Made by a program: the position numbers and the translations under genes. The notes under the pieces were generated by a model, which searched no databases, was not told where the DNA came from, and saw only the letters and a list, made by a program, of their open reading frames with translations. A stretch of 64,000 nt of DNA from Neogale vison (Eukaryota > Chordata > Mammalia > Carnivora > Mustelidae): positions 91,130,001 through 91,194,000 of the forward strand of contig NC_058095.1 of assembly GCF_020171115.1 (NCBI RefSeq), in the 5' to 3' direction. This document shows positions 13,326 to 23,208 of the stretch, in pieces; position 1 is the first letter of the stretch, and each line of letters opens with the position of its first letter.

Positions 13326-14304
13326 GTGATCAACTCCCTTTCCATGTTTTATTTTTTTTTCATGGAGATAACACATTAAATTACATGACTATTGGTCCTC
13401 TCCACAAGTTTCTGGCCGTCAACAGAAGCTAAATATATAATAGTTAATCAATTCAAACTTTCAGCTAGTTTCCCATCATGAAGGAGAACACATTTATGGA
13501 GCAAGTCTTATCACACTGTAAAAGTTCTATGCTACAGTTCTTACATGCTATGGTTAGGGAACATGAATTAAAATTTTGAAAGGAAAAATCCATTTCTGAA
13601 ATTAAAACAGTTTCTTCCCAAGTAATATCGAAATGATTAGCTATATAAAGTATTAGTGGTTAACATAATATGGAGCTAATATCGACTGCAAGTACAAAAC
13701 ATGACATGTTTATTTACAGCATACCATGGAAGAAAACTGGTTTAAGAACAACAATCCAACAGTCAAAGTTAGTGGAAATTCTGAAATGGGCAACATCCAT
13801 TTGTGCCAGAGATTTAAACACAAACAAACAAACAAAACAAAAAACCCCAGGAAACAGAAGGTCAGAAGGAGAGTTAAGCAATGGATAGTCCATTAAATGC
13901 TCTTTAACTTGTATGCTCTCCTCTACAAAATTGCCAGGAAAAGAATCAAAAGGCAAAACTGTACTTCATACAAATGCCAGCAACATCAAATAATAACATG
14001 CTTTTCCATTAAATATTGTTTCTGAGGTATAGAAAAATGAAACAAAACTATGAGAGGATAAGTTTGGAATATTCACCCTGGAATCAATTTCATCAAACAA
14101 GTCTACTGTACAATGTACTCTGCCTAAACATTTAAAAAATTTTCAGAAAATACTGAATTATTAAAAAAAAAATAAACACAGCAAAAACATTCCAGCTTTG
14201 ACAAGCAAACGTATAAAGCCACAGAGACGCAACTTTCAAAACACAGTAACTTGAGCTCTGTGTGCAGCGTGACTTACTGTAAATTTAAAAAGCCACAGCT
14301 CACT

Positions 14305-14660
14305 TCAGGACCATAGGCATGTACCTCCACCCAAAAGTCCCATGTTGAAACCCTAACCCCCAATGTGCTGCTCTTTGGAAGTGGGGCCTTGGGAGGACCT
14401 TTAGGTTTTTAAGACTGGGATTAGTGTCCTTTTAGGAAGAGACATGAGTGAGTTTGCTTCTCTCTCTTCACCATGCGGGGCACGGCAAGAAGGCAGCCAT
14501 GTGTAAACCAGGAAGACAGCCCGCAGCACACGCTGAAGCTGCCGACATGTTACTCCGGAATGTCTCAGCCTCCAGAACTGCAAGAAACATGTGTCTCTTG
14601 TTTAAGGCACCCAGGCTATGGTACTTTCGTTACAGCAGCCCAAACTAAGAGCACATACAA
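14305..14660 (+). mobile_element. Solo LTR, MLT1-like (ERVL-MaLR)
   Basis: Contains 'cccatgttgaaaccctaac', 'gtccttttaggaagagacat', 'cagcctccagaactgcaaga' and 'cagcagcccaaactaagag', the usual order of a MaLR LTR. No internal retroviral genes are present. Two SINEs follow it directly. Confidence 0.7.
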
Positions 14661-14679
14661 TAGATTAAAGAATAGGGTC

Positions 14680-14870
14680 GGGGCACCTGTGTGGCTCTGT
14701 GCGTTAAAGCCTCTGCCTTCAGCTCAGGTTATGATCCCAGGGTCCTGGGATCAAGCCCTGCACCAGGCTCTCTACTCAGTGGGGAGCCTGCTTCCTCCTC
14801 TCTCTCTGCCTGCGTCTCTGCCTACTTGTGAGCTCTGTCAAATAAATAAATAAAATCTTATTTAAAAAAA
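14680..14870 (+). mobile_element. SINEC, first of a tandem pair
   Basis: Head gggcacctgtgtggctctg and tail aataaataaataaaatctta. Flanked by aatagggtc (14671-14679) and aatagagtca (14871-14880), a target duplication with one mismatch. Confidence 0.92.
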
Positions 14871-14881
14871 AATAGAGTCAA

Positions 14882-15073
14882 GGGGCTCCTGGGTGGCTCA
14901 GCTGGTTAAGCATCCAACCCTTGATCTTGGCTCAGGTCGTGATCTCAGGGTGTGAGACCAGGCTCTGTTTCTGAGCCCAGCTCCCGGCTCCATGCTCAGA
15001 AGGAATTCTACTTGAAATTCTCTCTCTTTCTCTGCCCCTCCCTGCCCTCAAATAAACCAGTCTTAAAAAAATA
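14882..15073 (+). mobile_element. SINEC, second of a tandem pair
   Basis: Head aggggctcctgggtggctca, with a less typical middle (ggctctgtttctgagcccag), so probably an older subfamily. It follows the previous SINE after about ten bases. The sequence after it (aatagtaaggtcaag) again resembles the aatagagtcaag site. Confidence 0.88.
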
Positions 15074-15781
15074 ATAATAGTAAGGTCAAGAAAAATGCAC
15101 TATTCACTGAAAAGAAAATACTGTGTATTCTGTGTTTCATGTTTCTGATGCTGACCATTTCTAAAGTACTAACAAAATCACCGAGAAAGGTGGCACGTTC
15201 AAGTACCATGTACATGAATTTTCTACCAAGACAAAATCCCTGAAGTTTCATACCAATACAGACAAAACGACTTAAGGGACTTGAATCACTCAGCCAAACT
15301 CTAACAGAGCTGTATTTGGTGTTCTTAAAAACAGAAGATACTACACAGATTTCTAACTTAAGAGAGATGTTTGGCTTTCATAGGGAAAACACAAAAAGAT
15401 TTGGTTTTGTGAATGAATGATCAACTGCTTTGTATCTGTTTACAGAGGAAATGAATAAAATCGTTTAACAGGTGAATCAGATTCAAGAATAATAGCCTAT
15501 TGCCATGTTATCTCAGTGTTTTCTGACGTTTCAGGAAACTGGATATGATCCAGGCTTCTCTCAATTCATTGGATAATGAACAGTGTCCACGCAGTTAAGG
15601 ACAGCATTATTCAATGGTGTGTTTGGTAACCAATCTTAAAGACATCTCAAATCTTATTTCTGTGGGCATCTTTTGATAATAAATCAAACTAAAAATACCA
15701 CTCAATTTTATTTCCACAATGATTAAACTGGCTACATCAAACAAAACCCAGAATTCTACATGTGATTTAAATCCTGCTTGA

Positions 15782-16001
15782 GGGGTGCCTGGGTGGCTCA
15801 GTGGGTTAAAGCCTCTACCTTCGGCTCAGGTCGTGATCCCAGGGTCCTGGGATCGAGTCCTGCATCAGGCTCTCTGTTTGGCAGGGAGCCTGTTTCCTCC
15901 TCTCTCTGCCTGCCTCTCCTGCCTACCTGTGATCTCTGTCTGTCAAATAAATACATAAAATCTTAAAAAAAAAAAACTGATGCAAATTTAAATAAATAAA
16001 T
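15782..16001 (+). mobile_element. SINEC with target-site duplication
   Basis: Full-length element with head and an A-rich, AAAT-repeat tail. The flanks aaatcctgcttga (15769-15781) and aaatcctagttga (16002-16014) form a 13-base duplication with two differences. Confidence 0.93.
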
Positions 16002-16021
16002 AAATCCTAGTTGAATTTTCT

Positions 16022-16190
16022 GAGGTAACATAACACAGCAGAAAGATAATGGGACTTAGATGTCAGAAACATGTGTGGGACCCTTGTAAGTCATTTTAAC
16101 TCCGCTGAGCACTCACTATTTCATATAAAATGAGGTAATAACATCTGACTTCTGGGCCTGCTGTGAACATTATACAAATCTAAAAGAAAA
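16022..16190 (+). mobile_element. MIR SINE, diverged
   Basis: Fragments 'gcagaaagataatgggactt', 'tgagcactcactatttcata' and 'gggcctgctgtgaacattat' follow the MIR order. In intron 3. Confidence 0.5.
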
Positions 16191-16795
16191 ACATTGAAGA
16201 GAGAAAAGAGAAGACAGACTTAATCAGTAACTATTTTAAAAAGGGGGTGAGTGGAGTTAAAACCACCTACACCTACACCTACCCTAAGCCAAAAAGTTTC
16301 TGGAAAGCTTTTTAGCCTCTATTCTTTGCATGGCTAAAGTGGGAGAGATCACATGCTTTCTAAATCAGGGTAGTGTAAAGATCCAACGGGTTAACAGACA
16401 TGAAAGAGACATGAAACAGACATGAGACTACAAAAACAACAGATAATGGGAGGAAGACCCAACTTTATTCTCCATACAAGAGCCAAGCAGGCAAAAATAA
16501 ATAAAAATAAAAGTAAAACAAAATAAAAAATTTATCATTTCTCATTTCCTGGCATACAGAATATAATCTTTGTAGAACATACTTCCAACATTAATCATAC
16601 CTCATATTAATTACTGTGTGATTACCTCCCTCACTGAACTAGCACTTCCTTCAAGACAGAAACGTCAGCTTTGCTTTTCCATAGCTAACATACTTTCAGT
16701 CTTAGAAGATGCTCAGTCAGTGCCTGCTGAACTGTAGTGTGCTATTATTTACCCTTTCTGGTATGTAAGAATACATTCAGAAGTAGAAGAATTAC

Positions 16796-17010
16796 CATTT
16801 TCCTTCCGTAATCTTGTTATGAACTTCTTAGGAGGAATCACCCCAACCTTCTTCTTCTGAGTGGCTATGCTATGGAAGAGGTCTGCTAGGCAGGTAAGAA
16901 GGTTCTCCTTTTTCCTAGGTTGGCTCTTGTATGCTAGAACGTTTTCCCAAAATGGACGACAAAAAATAAAGTGCTTGAAGAACTGAATTACAGTAGCAGG
17001 TATTCCCAAA
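16796..17010 (-). pseudogene. USP12: USP12-like exon 3, with frameshift
   Basis: The exon follows a pyrimidine-rich acceptor (ctattctag) and ends at AATG|gtaatt. It begins in phase 0 with FGNTCYCNSVLQALYF, which holds the catalytic Cys. It then continues, one frame over, as CRPFWENVLAYKSQPRKK and LLTCLADLFHSIATQKKKVG up to ITRLRKEN. The length is 215 bases where phase needs 214. The extra base is in a six-T run (plus-strand A run 16961-16966) where the codons for Tyr-Phe-Cys need five. In the exon's own frame a TAG follows at 16917-16915. Relative to the USP12 I recall, there are also R-to-W, K-to-N and S-to-N changes. A homopolymer sequencing error is the alternative explanation. Confidence 0.93.
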
Positions 17011-17476
17011 CTAGAATAGGAAAAAAAAAATCTTGTTAAATATGGGGCAACACATTTTCAAGAGAACGAATTTCCATGTATAGTTAAGAAAACAGAGAAA
17101 GATAGGGAATTTATGGTCCTTATAAATTCAAAGGTATCTGAGAGTAGAAATAATTAGTCTGACTGCTAATCTGCCATTTGAACATTAAACGGATGCTCCA
17201 GGCATTGGTTTCAGGTTAAAACTGAAGGAAAATATATGCAATAAATTTGGCCTTCATGAAGACTAATTTAAAAAACTATACAGTTTAAACAATAAGAGAA
17301 CTTAAAAGGCTTAGACTTCTTTATAATTCTTTTTTCAATTCCCATTGTTACATTTTAGATATTAAGCATTTCATATATTATACATTTTAAAATATAACTC
17401 TCAAATATCCTTTTGAAAAAACACAAAAGTGAGGTTTTCTATCTGATTCTTAAGTGCCTTCAAAAAATAAAAACAA

Positions 17477-17700
17477 GGGGTCCCTGGGTGGCTCAGTTGC
17501 TTAAGCGTCTGCCTTCGGCTCAGTTCATGATCCCAGGGTTCTAGCACTGAGCCCTGCATCAGGCTTCCCTGCTCAGTGGGGAGTGTGCTCCTTCCTCTCC
17601 TCCTGACCGTCCCCGCAACTCTCCCCTGCCACCCACCACTCATGTTTGCTCTCTCTCCAATGAATAAATTAAAAAATCTAAAAAATATTAATAATAAAAA
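17477..17700 (+). mobile_element. SINEC
   Basis: Head ggggtccctgggtggctcag, CT-rich middle and an AT-rich tail containing tgaataaatt. Lies about 470 bases upstream of exon 3 in the minus-strand sense. Confidence 0.9.
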
Positions 17701-17747
17701 GCAAAATAAAATGAGATCGTCTGAAATGTTAGATTAAAAATTTTCAA

Positions 17748-17945
17748 GGGCACCTGGGTGGCTCAGTCGGTTAAGTGTCTGCCTTCTGCTCAGGACATGA
17801 TCCTGGGGTCCTGGGATCAAGCCCCACATTAGGCTCTCTGCCAAGCGGGGAGTCTGTTTCTCCCTCTGCTCCTACCATCCATCCCCCCGCACTGTGTTCT
17901 CTCTCAAGTAAATGAATAAATAAAAATCTTAAAAACAGCAACAGC
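17748..17945 (+). mobile_element. SINEC
   Basis: Head gggcacctgggtggctcagt and tail aatgaataaataaaaatctt. Confidence 0.92.
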
Positions 17946-18381
17946 AACTTTTCAGTATGCTAGCACAACCACCACTGACATGCTGAGATACCTGCACATC
18001 ACTCTTGATATATTACAAACAGACTTCAGGTGCATTAAATCCTCCCATGAACTGACTTCCTACCAGTCATGTGTAACTACAGCCTACTGAACTTTAACCT
18101 CCTCCTCTTTAATAAAGGGGGAAAATAATCCTACCTTATGAGAAAATGACACACAATTTGATCAACATTCATTGTCTTCCTTTTCCCTTCCCACTAACAG
18201 ACACTGGTTCCCAAAGCCAGCTGACAAAACACCCGAAAGCTGATTGATGAGGACTTGGGGAGACTGAAAGTGTAAGAAGAGGGAAGCGGACAATTCTCAC
18301 AGCACTACCATGCAGTGAGGTCACATACTCACTAACCTAAGAAGCCGAGGCAGAGGAGACTGTTTTAAGGGGCAGTGTCAA

Positions 18382-18586
18382 GGTACCTGGGTGGCTCTGA
18401 CGGTTAAGCACCAGACTCTTGGTTTCTGCTCAGGAGCTGATCTCATCATGGTATCAGGCTGTGGGATCGAGCCCCAATTCAGGTTTGTGCCCAGCAGAGA
18501 ATCTGCTGGAGATTCTCTCCCACTGCCCTACCCAACCCCAACTGGCACACACACTTTCTCTCTAAAAATAAGTTTTGTGTTTTTTT
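18382..18586 (+). mobile_element. SINEC, older type, with target duplication
   Basis: Head ggtacctgggtggctctgac followed by the 'agactcttggtttctgctcagg' style of middle. The flanks aaggggcagtgtcaa (18367-18381) and aagggtaatgtcaa (18587-18600) look like a diverged target duplication. Confidence 0.88.
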
Positions 18587-18733
18587 AAGGGTAATGTCAA
18601 ACTTATCCACAGACATGTACATTTGCTTATATTTAAAAACCAGGAAGGATAAATAAAAAAATAATAAAAATTGTTATAGAGAAAGAGGAAAGAGTAGAGA
18701 GGAATCAAAATACCTTTTTAAAAATATTTCCTT

Positions 18734-18921
18734 GGGCGCCTGGGTGGCTCAGTGGGTTAAGCCGCTGCCTTCAGCTCAGGTCATGATCTCAGGGTCCTAG
18801 GATCGAGGCCTGCATTGGGCTCTCTGCTCAGCAGGGAGCCTGCTTCCTCCTCTCTCTCTGCCTGCCTCTCAGCCTGCTTGTGATATCTCTCTGTCAAATA
18901 AATAAATAAAATCTTTTAAAA
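18734..18921 (+). mobile_element. SINEC with perfect target duplication
   Basis: Head gggcgcctgggtggctcagt and tail aataaataaataaaatctt. The flanks aaaatatttcctt at 18721-18733 and 18922-18934 are identical over 13 bases, so this is a young insertion. Confidence 0.94.
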
Positions 18922-19185
18922 AAAATATTTCCTTACCCTTTTAAAAATGTTTACTTTGCACCGATCTTTTTTTAAACGAAATTAAATCGAAAATATCTCA
19001 GAGGAAAAAAAGAAATTCCTAAAGCTGAAAGGAAACATAGATCAGTGACACCTAAATGTTTATCCAGTCCGTGGGAGAACTACACAAAAAATTAGTTAGA
19101 GCAACTTTAAAACATGGAATTTTTACTATCCATGCGTATTGAAATAGTCTAAGAATAAAAAGAAGAAATCTTTTTTTAATAATTT

Positions 19186-19374
19186 CTTTTTTTAAGATTT
19201 TATTTTATTTATTTGACAGAGATCACAAGTAGACAGAGAGGCAGGCAGAAGTGGAAAGGGAAGCAGGCTCCCCACTGAGCAGAGAGCCCAACGCAGGGCT
19301 TGATCCCAGGACCTAGAGATCATGACCTGAGCCAAAGGCAGAGGCTTAAACCCACTAAGCCACCCAGACACCCC
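19186..19374 (-). mobile_element. SINEC, antisense
   Basis: Begins tttttaagattttattttat and ends ccacccagacacccc, with atcatgacctgagccaaagg in between. Confidence 0.92.
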
Positions 19375-19411
19375 TTAAATTGGAATTTAATGTATTAGTA
19401 TAAACTCGTGT

Positions 19412-19429
19412 TTGTGTGTGTGTGTGTGT
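19412..19429. repeat. (TG)n microsatellite
   Basis: Short TG run between two SINEs. Confidence 0.9.
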
Positions 19430-19779
19430 TTTCAGCTTCTATCTACTGAAAGGCCTAGCAGCAACAAGTTTCCCTGGCACACAGACTATAGTCTTTAAAA
19501 ACGTTTTTCCCACAAAAAGGAACTAGGATGTCTTACAGATATGGCTACACTAGGTCTGGGACAGGAAATATACAAATGTAGATCAGCCTGGAATATATTT
19601 TGCGCAGATTCAAGAGCCAAATTTCATTAAAAAGTAATACTGCAATTGATAAAAAGCACATTAATCATATAAATATTTATGAATTAATAATGATATTTTA
19701 TAAAACCATTCATTAGACTCCATGGATGCTATACACTCATATATATACTCATATATACACATCAAAGTTTTATCTTGTC

Positions 19780-19978
19780 CCCTCCCGCCCCCCAGCCCCG
19801 AGAGCCAGCACATGAGCATGGGGGTAGAGAGCAAGGGCAGAGGGAAAGAGAGAATCCCAAGCAGGTTCCACACCCAGCATGGAGCCAGGCAAGTGGCTTG
19901 ATCACAGGATCCTGAGATCATAACCTGAGCCAAAATCTAGAGTTGAATGCTTAATTGACTGAGCCACCCAGGTGCCCC
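19780..19978 (-). mobile_element. SINEC, antisense, left member of nested pair
   Basis: Ends in gagccacccaggtgcccc. Preceded by ttatcttgtc (19770-19779) and followed by the same ten bases (19979-19988). Confidence 0.9.
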
Positions 19979-19988
19979 TTATCTTGTC

Positions 19989-20164
19989 TTTTTTTAAAAG
20001 ATTTTATTTATTTATTTGAGAAAGAGAGCATGAGAAGGGGGAGGGTCAGAGGGAGAAGCAGACTCCCCAGCGGGGAGCCCGATGGGGGACTAGATCCTGG
20101 GACTCCAGAATCACGACCTGAGCCGAAGGCAGTCACTTAACCAACTGAGCCACCCCGGTGCCCC
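19989..20164 (-). mobile_element. SINEC, antisense, right member of nested pair
   Basis: Begins with a T run and aaaagattttatttatttat, and ends gagccaccccggtgcccc. The ten-base ttatcttgtc occurs before it (19979-19988) and after it (20165-20174). Confidence 0.92.
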
Positions 20165-21811
20165 TTATCTTGTCTTTCTCGTAAGAACAATAGTTCACAG
20201 GGAACTAAAGAGTTGATGAAGAAGTTCCAGCTTATAGAATAAATCCAGCTAATAAATTCAGAAGAAATGACTACAAATAATGGAGTAGGAAATAATTACC
20301 AATGAATACAAAAGCGTTAATGGCTGATGGGAACTTGAAAAACTATCTGAAGCCCCAGTGCACTACAACATCATTAAAAAGGAAAAGCCAAGCCTTTGTC
20401 TCTTGCAGAAATGTGTAGCAACTCTTAGGAAGAATTCTTGTCTTAAAAAACAAAGGTACTACATTTTTTTAAACTACTAAATTTCAATCACATGTCTAGA
20501 CCTATCTACCAATTTACAAGATATTTAAGGAACAGAGAAATGAGTTAAACAATACCACAAAAAAAGAATAGAACATGAGGCCCAGTGAGAATATGATTTT
20601 GACATTCCTATTGGTGGTCAGAGCCAGGAAGTGGTTTCCATAAAAACAAGTGCTTTAAAGGCTTTCTAGGTAAATGCTAAAAGAAGCAGATGAAAAGGAG
20701 ATGATGCATTGATACTACTGATAAATGTAACTCTGGATTTACTTTAATAAAGCCTATCCGAGGGCTAAGTACACCTGCAGTAGAATCTACAATATTACTG
20801 AGATTAATTTACCGATTATTCAGTATTAATTAGTCTGAAAAATACTAGTATTTGTATCACAGTCTAATGAAGCTCATGACCAACAAACTATGCCTCTGCC
20901 ATTGGAGAGAAGAGTCACTCTCCATCACTGGACACTTCTGTTAAAGAACAAGCAACAGGGATTCGAGTGACTTCCACAGAGCAGGTAAAAGCAAAAGACA
21001 GCATCTCACAGTATATTGGAAAAATTTATAATAAAGGTTGACCAAATTATAAAAAAAGAAGCAAATGGAATGATAAGCTAAGGAACCAGAGGGAGTCTAT
21101 TCTTTTGTACAGAATGCTGGGAGGAAGACTCCTGCTCATCTTCTGAACATAAGGCAATGAGTAACATTATAATCAGTTCTCTGAGGTCTTCTCTTATGGT
21201 CTTGCACTGATCTTCATCAATCCCATTAAAGAAAAATCAAAGCTTGAAACTACTACAATTTCTCCAGAAGAAGCAGTAACTTTCGATCTTATTCGTAACT
21301 CTGAAAATTTGTCTTCAGCTTTCCTGACAGTAACTTTCCTCCAAGTTCCTAAAACCTAAAAATGTATCTCTCGAGTGTGTAGCTTTCATGCAAAAGATTG
21401 TCTGCGATGATTTCCCCCACACTCCTGTTTCTGAATGCTCGATTTCCAAACAAAGACATTGCTTTAAGGGTTGAAACCTACCCTATGTCTTCTCAGCTTG
21501 TTTTGAAGATCAAAGGTATAAGCAGGTTTAAAATAAAGGGAAGCAAATTTTAAAAAGCCGCCACTCTCCTCAAGGTCTGAGCATTGATTTTTTCAGTTGC
21601 TTACTGAACACAATGACATCCTCTACTGCCTTTTGCTCCTAGTTTTAAGATAAATTCCCCCTCCACAAATCTTTATCATAGCCCCATCACTAAGGTTATC
21701 TTGAACACACATCCCTAATAAATACAAATAAAAATTATATGGTTCATCATACACATGAAAATACACTTTTATAAAGAGGAAATTTATATACATAAAAATA
21801 TTCATTACATA

Positions 21812-22142
21812 CAGTTAGCCTTTCAACAGTGCAGGAGTTAAGGGTGCTAACCCATTACCCCTCACATAGCCAAAAATCTGTGCATAACTTTCAACTTCCC
21901 AAAAACGTCACTAATAACAGACTACTGCTTACCAGAATCCGCACCTATAACAATTAATTAACACACATTTTGTATGTTATGTGTATTATATATAATAAAG
22001 TAAGCTAGAGAAAAGAAAATGCTATCAAGAAAATCATAAAAGAAAATACAATACTATACTGTGTACCAAAAAAAAAAAAAAAGCAAACTGCACATAGATG
22101 GACCTAGACAGCTCAAACCTGTGTTGTTCAACAGTCAACTGT
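21812..22142. mobile_element. Tigger/MER8-like DNA transposon copy
   Basis: Left end cagttagcctttcaacagtg and right end cctgtgttgttcaacagtca read as inverted repeats. The interior (acacattttgtatgttatgt, ataataaagtaagctagaga) matches the copy at 7.5 kb. Non-autonomous, with no open frame. Confidence 0.65.
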
Positions 22143-22962
22143 GTAACAAATGTGACTGAGACAAAGTAAATATGTAAAATTTTTACCTTATTTACATTAA
22201 TTTTGTTTTCACTAAAAATTATTAATATTTAAGTGAGAGCAATGAAACAAAGTACACCTTGTGATAAACTGTGGGCTATAGATTTTAATATTCGATTGCA
22301 GGTCCGAGTTTATGTTCAGTTATTTCTGTATGTGGCTTTAATGGCAATCAAAGATAGACACACAGATGCATAGACAGGTCCAAGGGGGAAAGTTTCCTTT
22401 ACGGCCTTACTGTATTTTCAAAATTAAATTCTCCATCCTATCTACCAAATTTGTTTGAATTTACTGGAGTGATCATCGGCCTTGAAAGCAGCACCGCTCA
22501 GCATCGAAGCGAACAGGCTCTGAAAGCAAACTGTCTAGGTCCAAGTACGCTTCTGCTCTCAGACCTCTGGAAACTGCCACGCCACTCCGCTTATCCGCGT
22601 CCTCGTCTGGAAACGGGGTTTGCAACACAGGGCCCACCTTCTAAAATCTTGAAAAGAACTAAACTAATAATCCACCCGCAGCACTAACAACAGTTCCCAG
22701 GCCTTCATCACGGCACTGTTATTTTTGAAACTATCTTTTTAAGTCATTTGACCATTTTGAAAAATTAGATTAACAGAAATTAAATCGTATCATCTCTAAA
22801 TCTACCTTGAAATTGTACTAGTTTATAAACACATAAATGAATAAGAGACAGTTACACTGTCAACTCTTTGGTGCTATGGAACCTGAAGTGACATAGGACC
22901 ACTTCACACATGGATAGAGTGTGCATACTAGTATCCAACATTTAATAAGGATTAGTAAGGCT

Positions 22963-23208
22963 GGGGCCCCTGGGTGGCTCAGTCAATTGAGCATCTGACT
23001 ATTGATTTCAGTTCAAGTCAGGATCTCAAGAGGCCTGGGATGGAGTTCCACATCCGCCTCCACCCTCCGGACTCCACCCTCCGCGGGCTCCACACTCAGA
23101 GGGAAGTCCCTCTCCCTCTGCCACCCCCCCACCCACCTATCTCCAGCCCCGTTTGGGTGCACACACTCTCTCTCTATAAAATGAATAAAAGAATCTTTAA
23201 AAACAAGA
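22963..23208 (+). mobile_element. SINEC, older type, with perfect target duplication
   Basis: Head ggggcccctgggtggctcag and the 'gagcatctgactattgattt' middle of an older subfamily. The flanks attagtaaggct at 22951-22962 and 23209-23220 match over 12 bases. Confidence 0.92.

Larger units (their letters stand above)
2338..17010 (-). pseudogene. USP12: USP12-like pseudogene, 5' arm (exons 3-6), inverted relative to exons 7-9
   Basis: USP12 is a USP-family cysteine deubiquitinase that works with WDR48/UAF1 and WDR20. Four minus-strand exons encode, in order, the Cys box (GNTCYCNS), the QQDAHEFLN segment, the first zinc-binding CxxC (CLIC), a [19 protein letters not shown] block and the second CxxC (CEEC). 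All visible splice sites are AG/GT and the phases chain correctly (0, 1, 0, 2, 2). Introns are about 8.5 kb, 5.4 kb and 117 bp. The linker NENNNSTPDPTWVHEIF and the YKYYCEECRSKQEAHKR block fit USP12 better than USP46. Exon 3 carries a one-base insertion, and exons 7-9 lie on the opposite strand, so no normal transcript can join them. Introns rule out a retrocopy. I saw no exon 1 or 2 to the right of 17010. Family assignment is very secure. Pseudogene status is strongly inferred; a misassembled or erroneous live paralog is the alternative. Confidence 0.9.
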
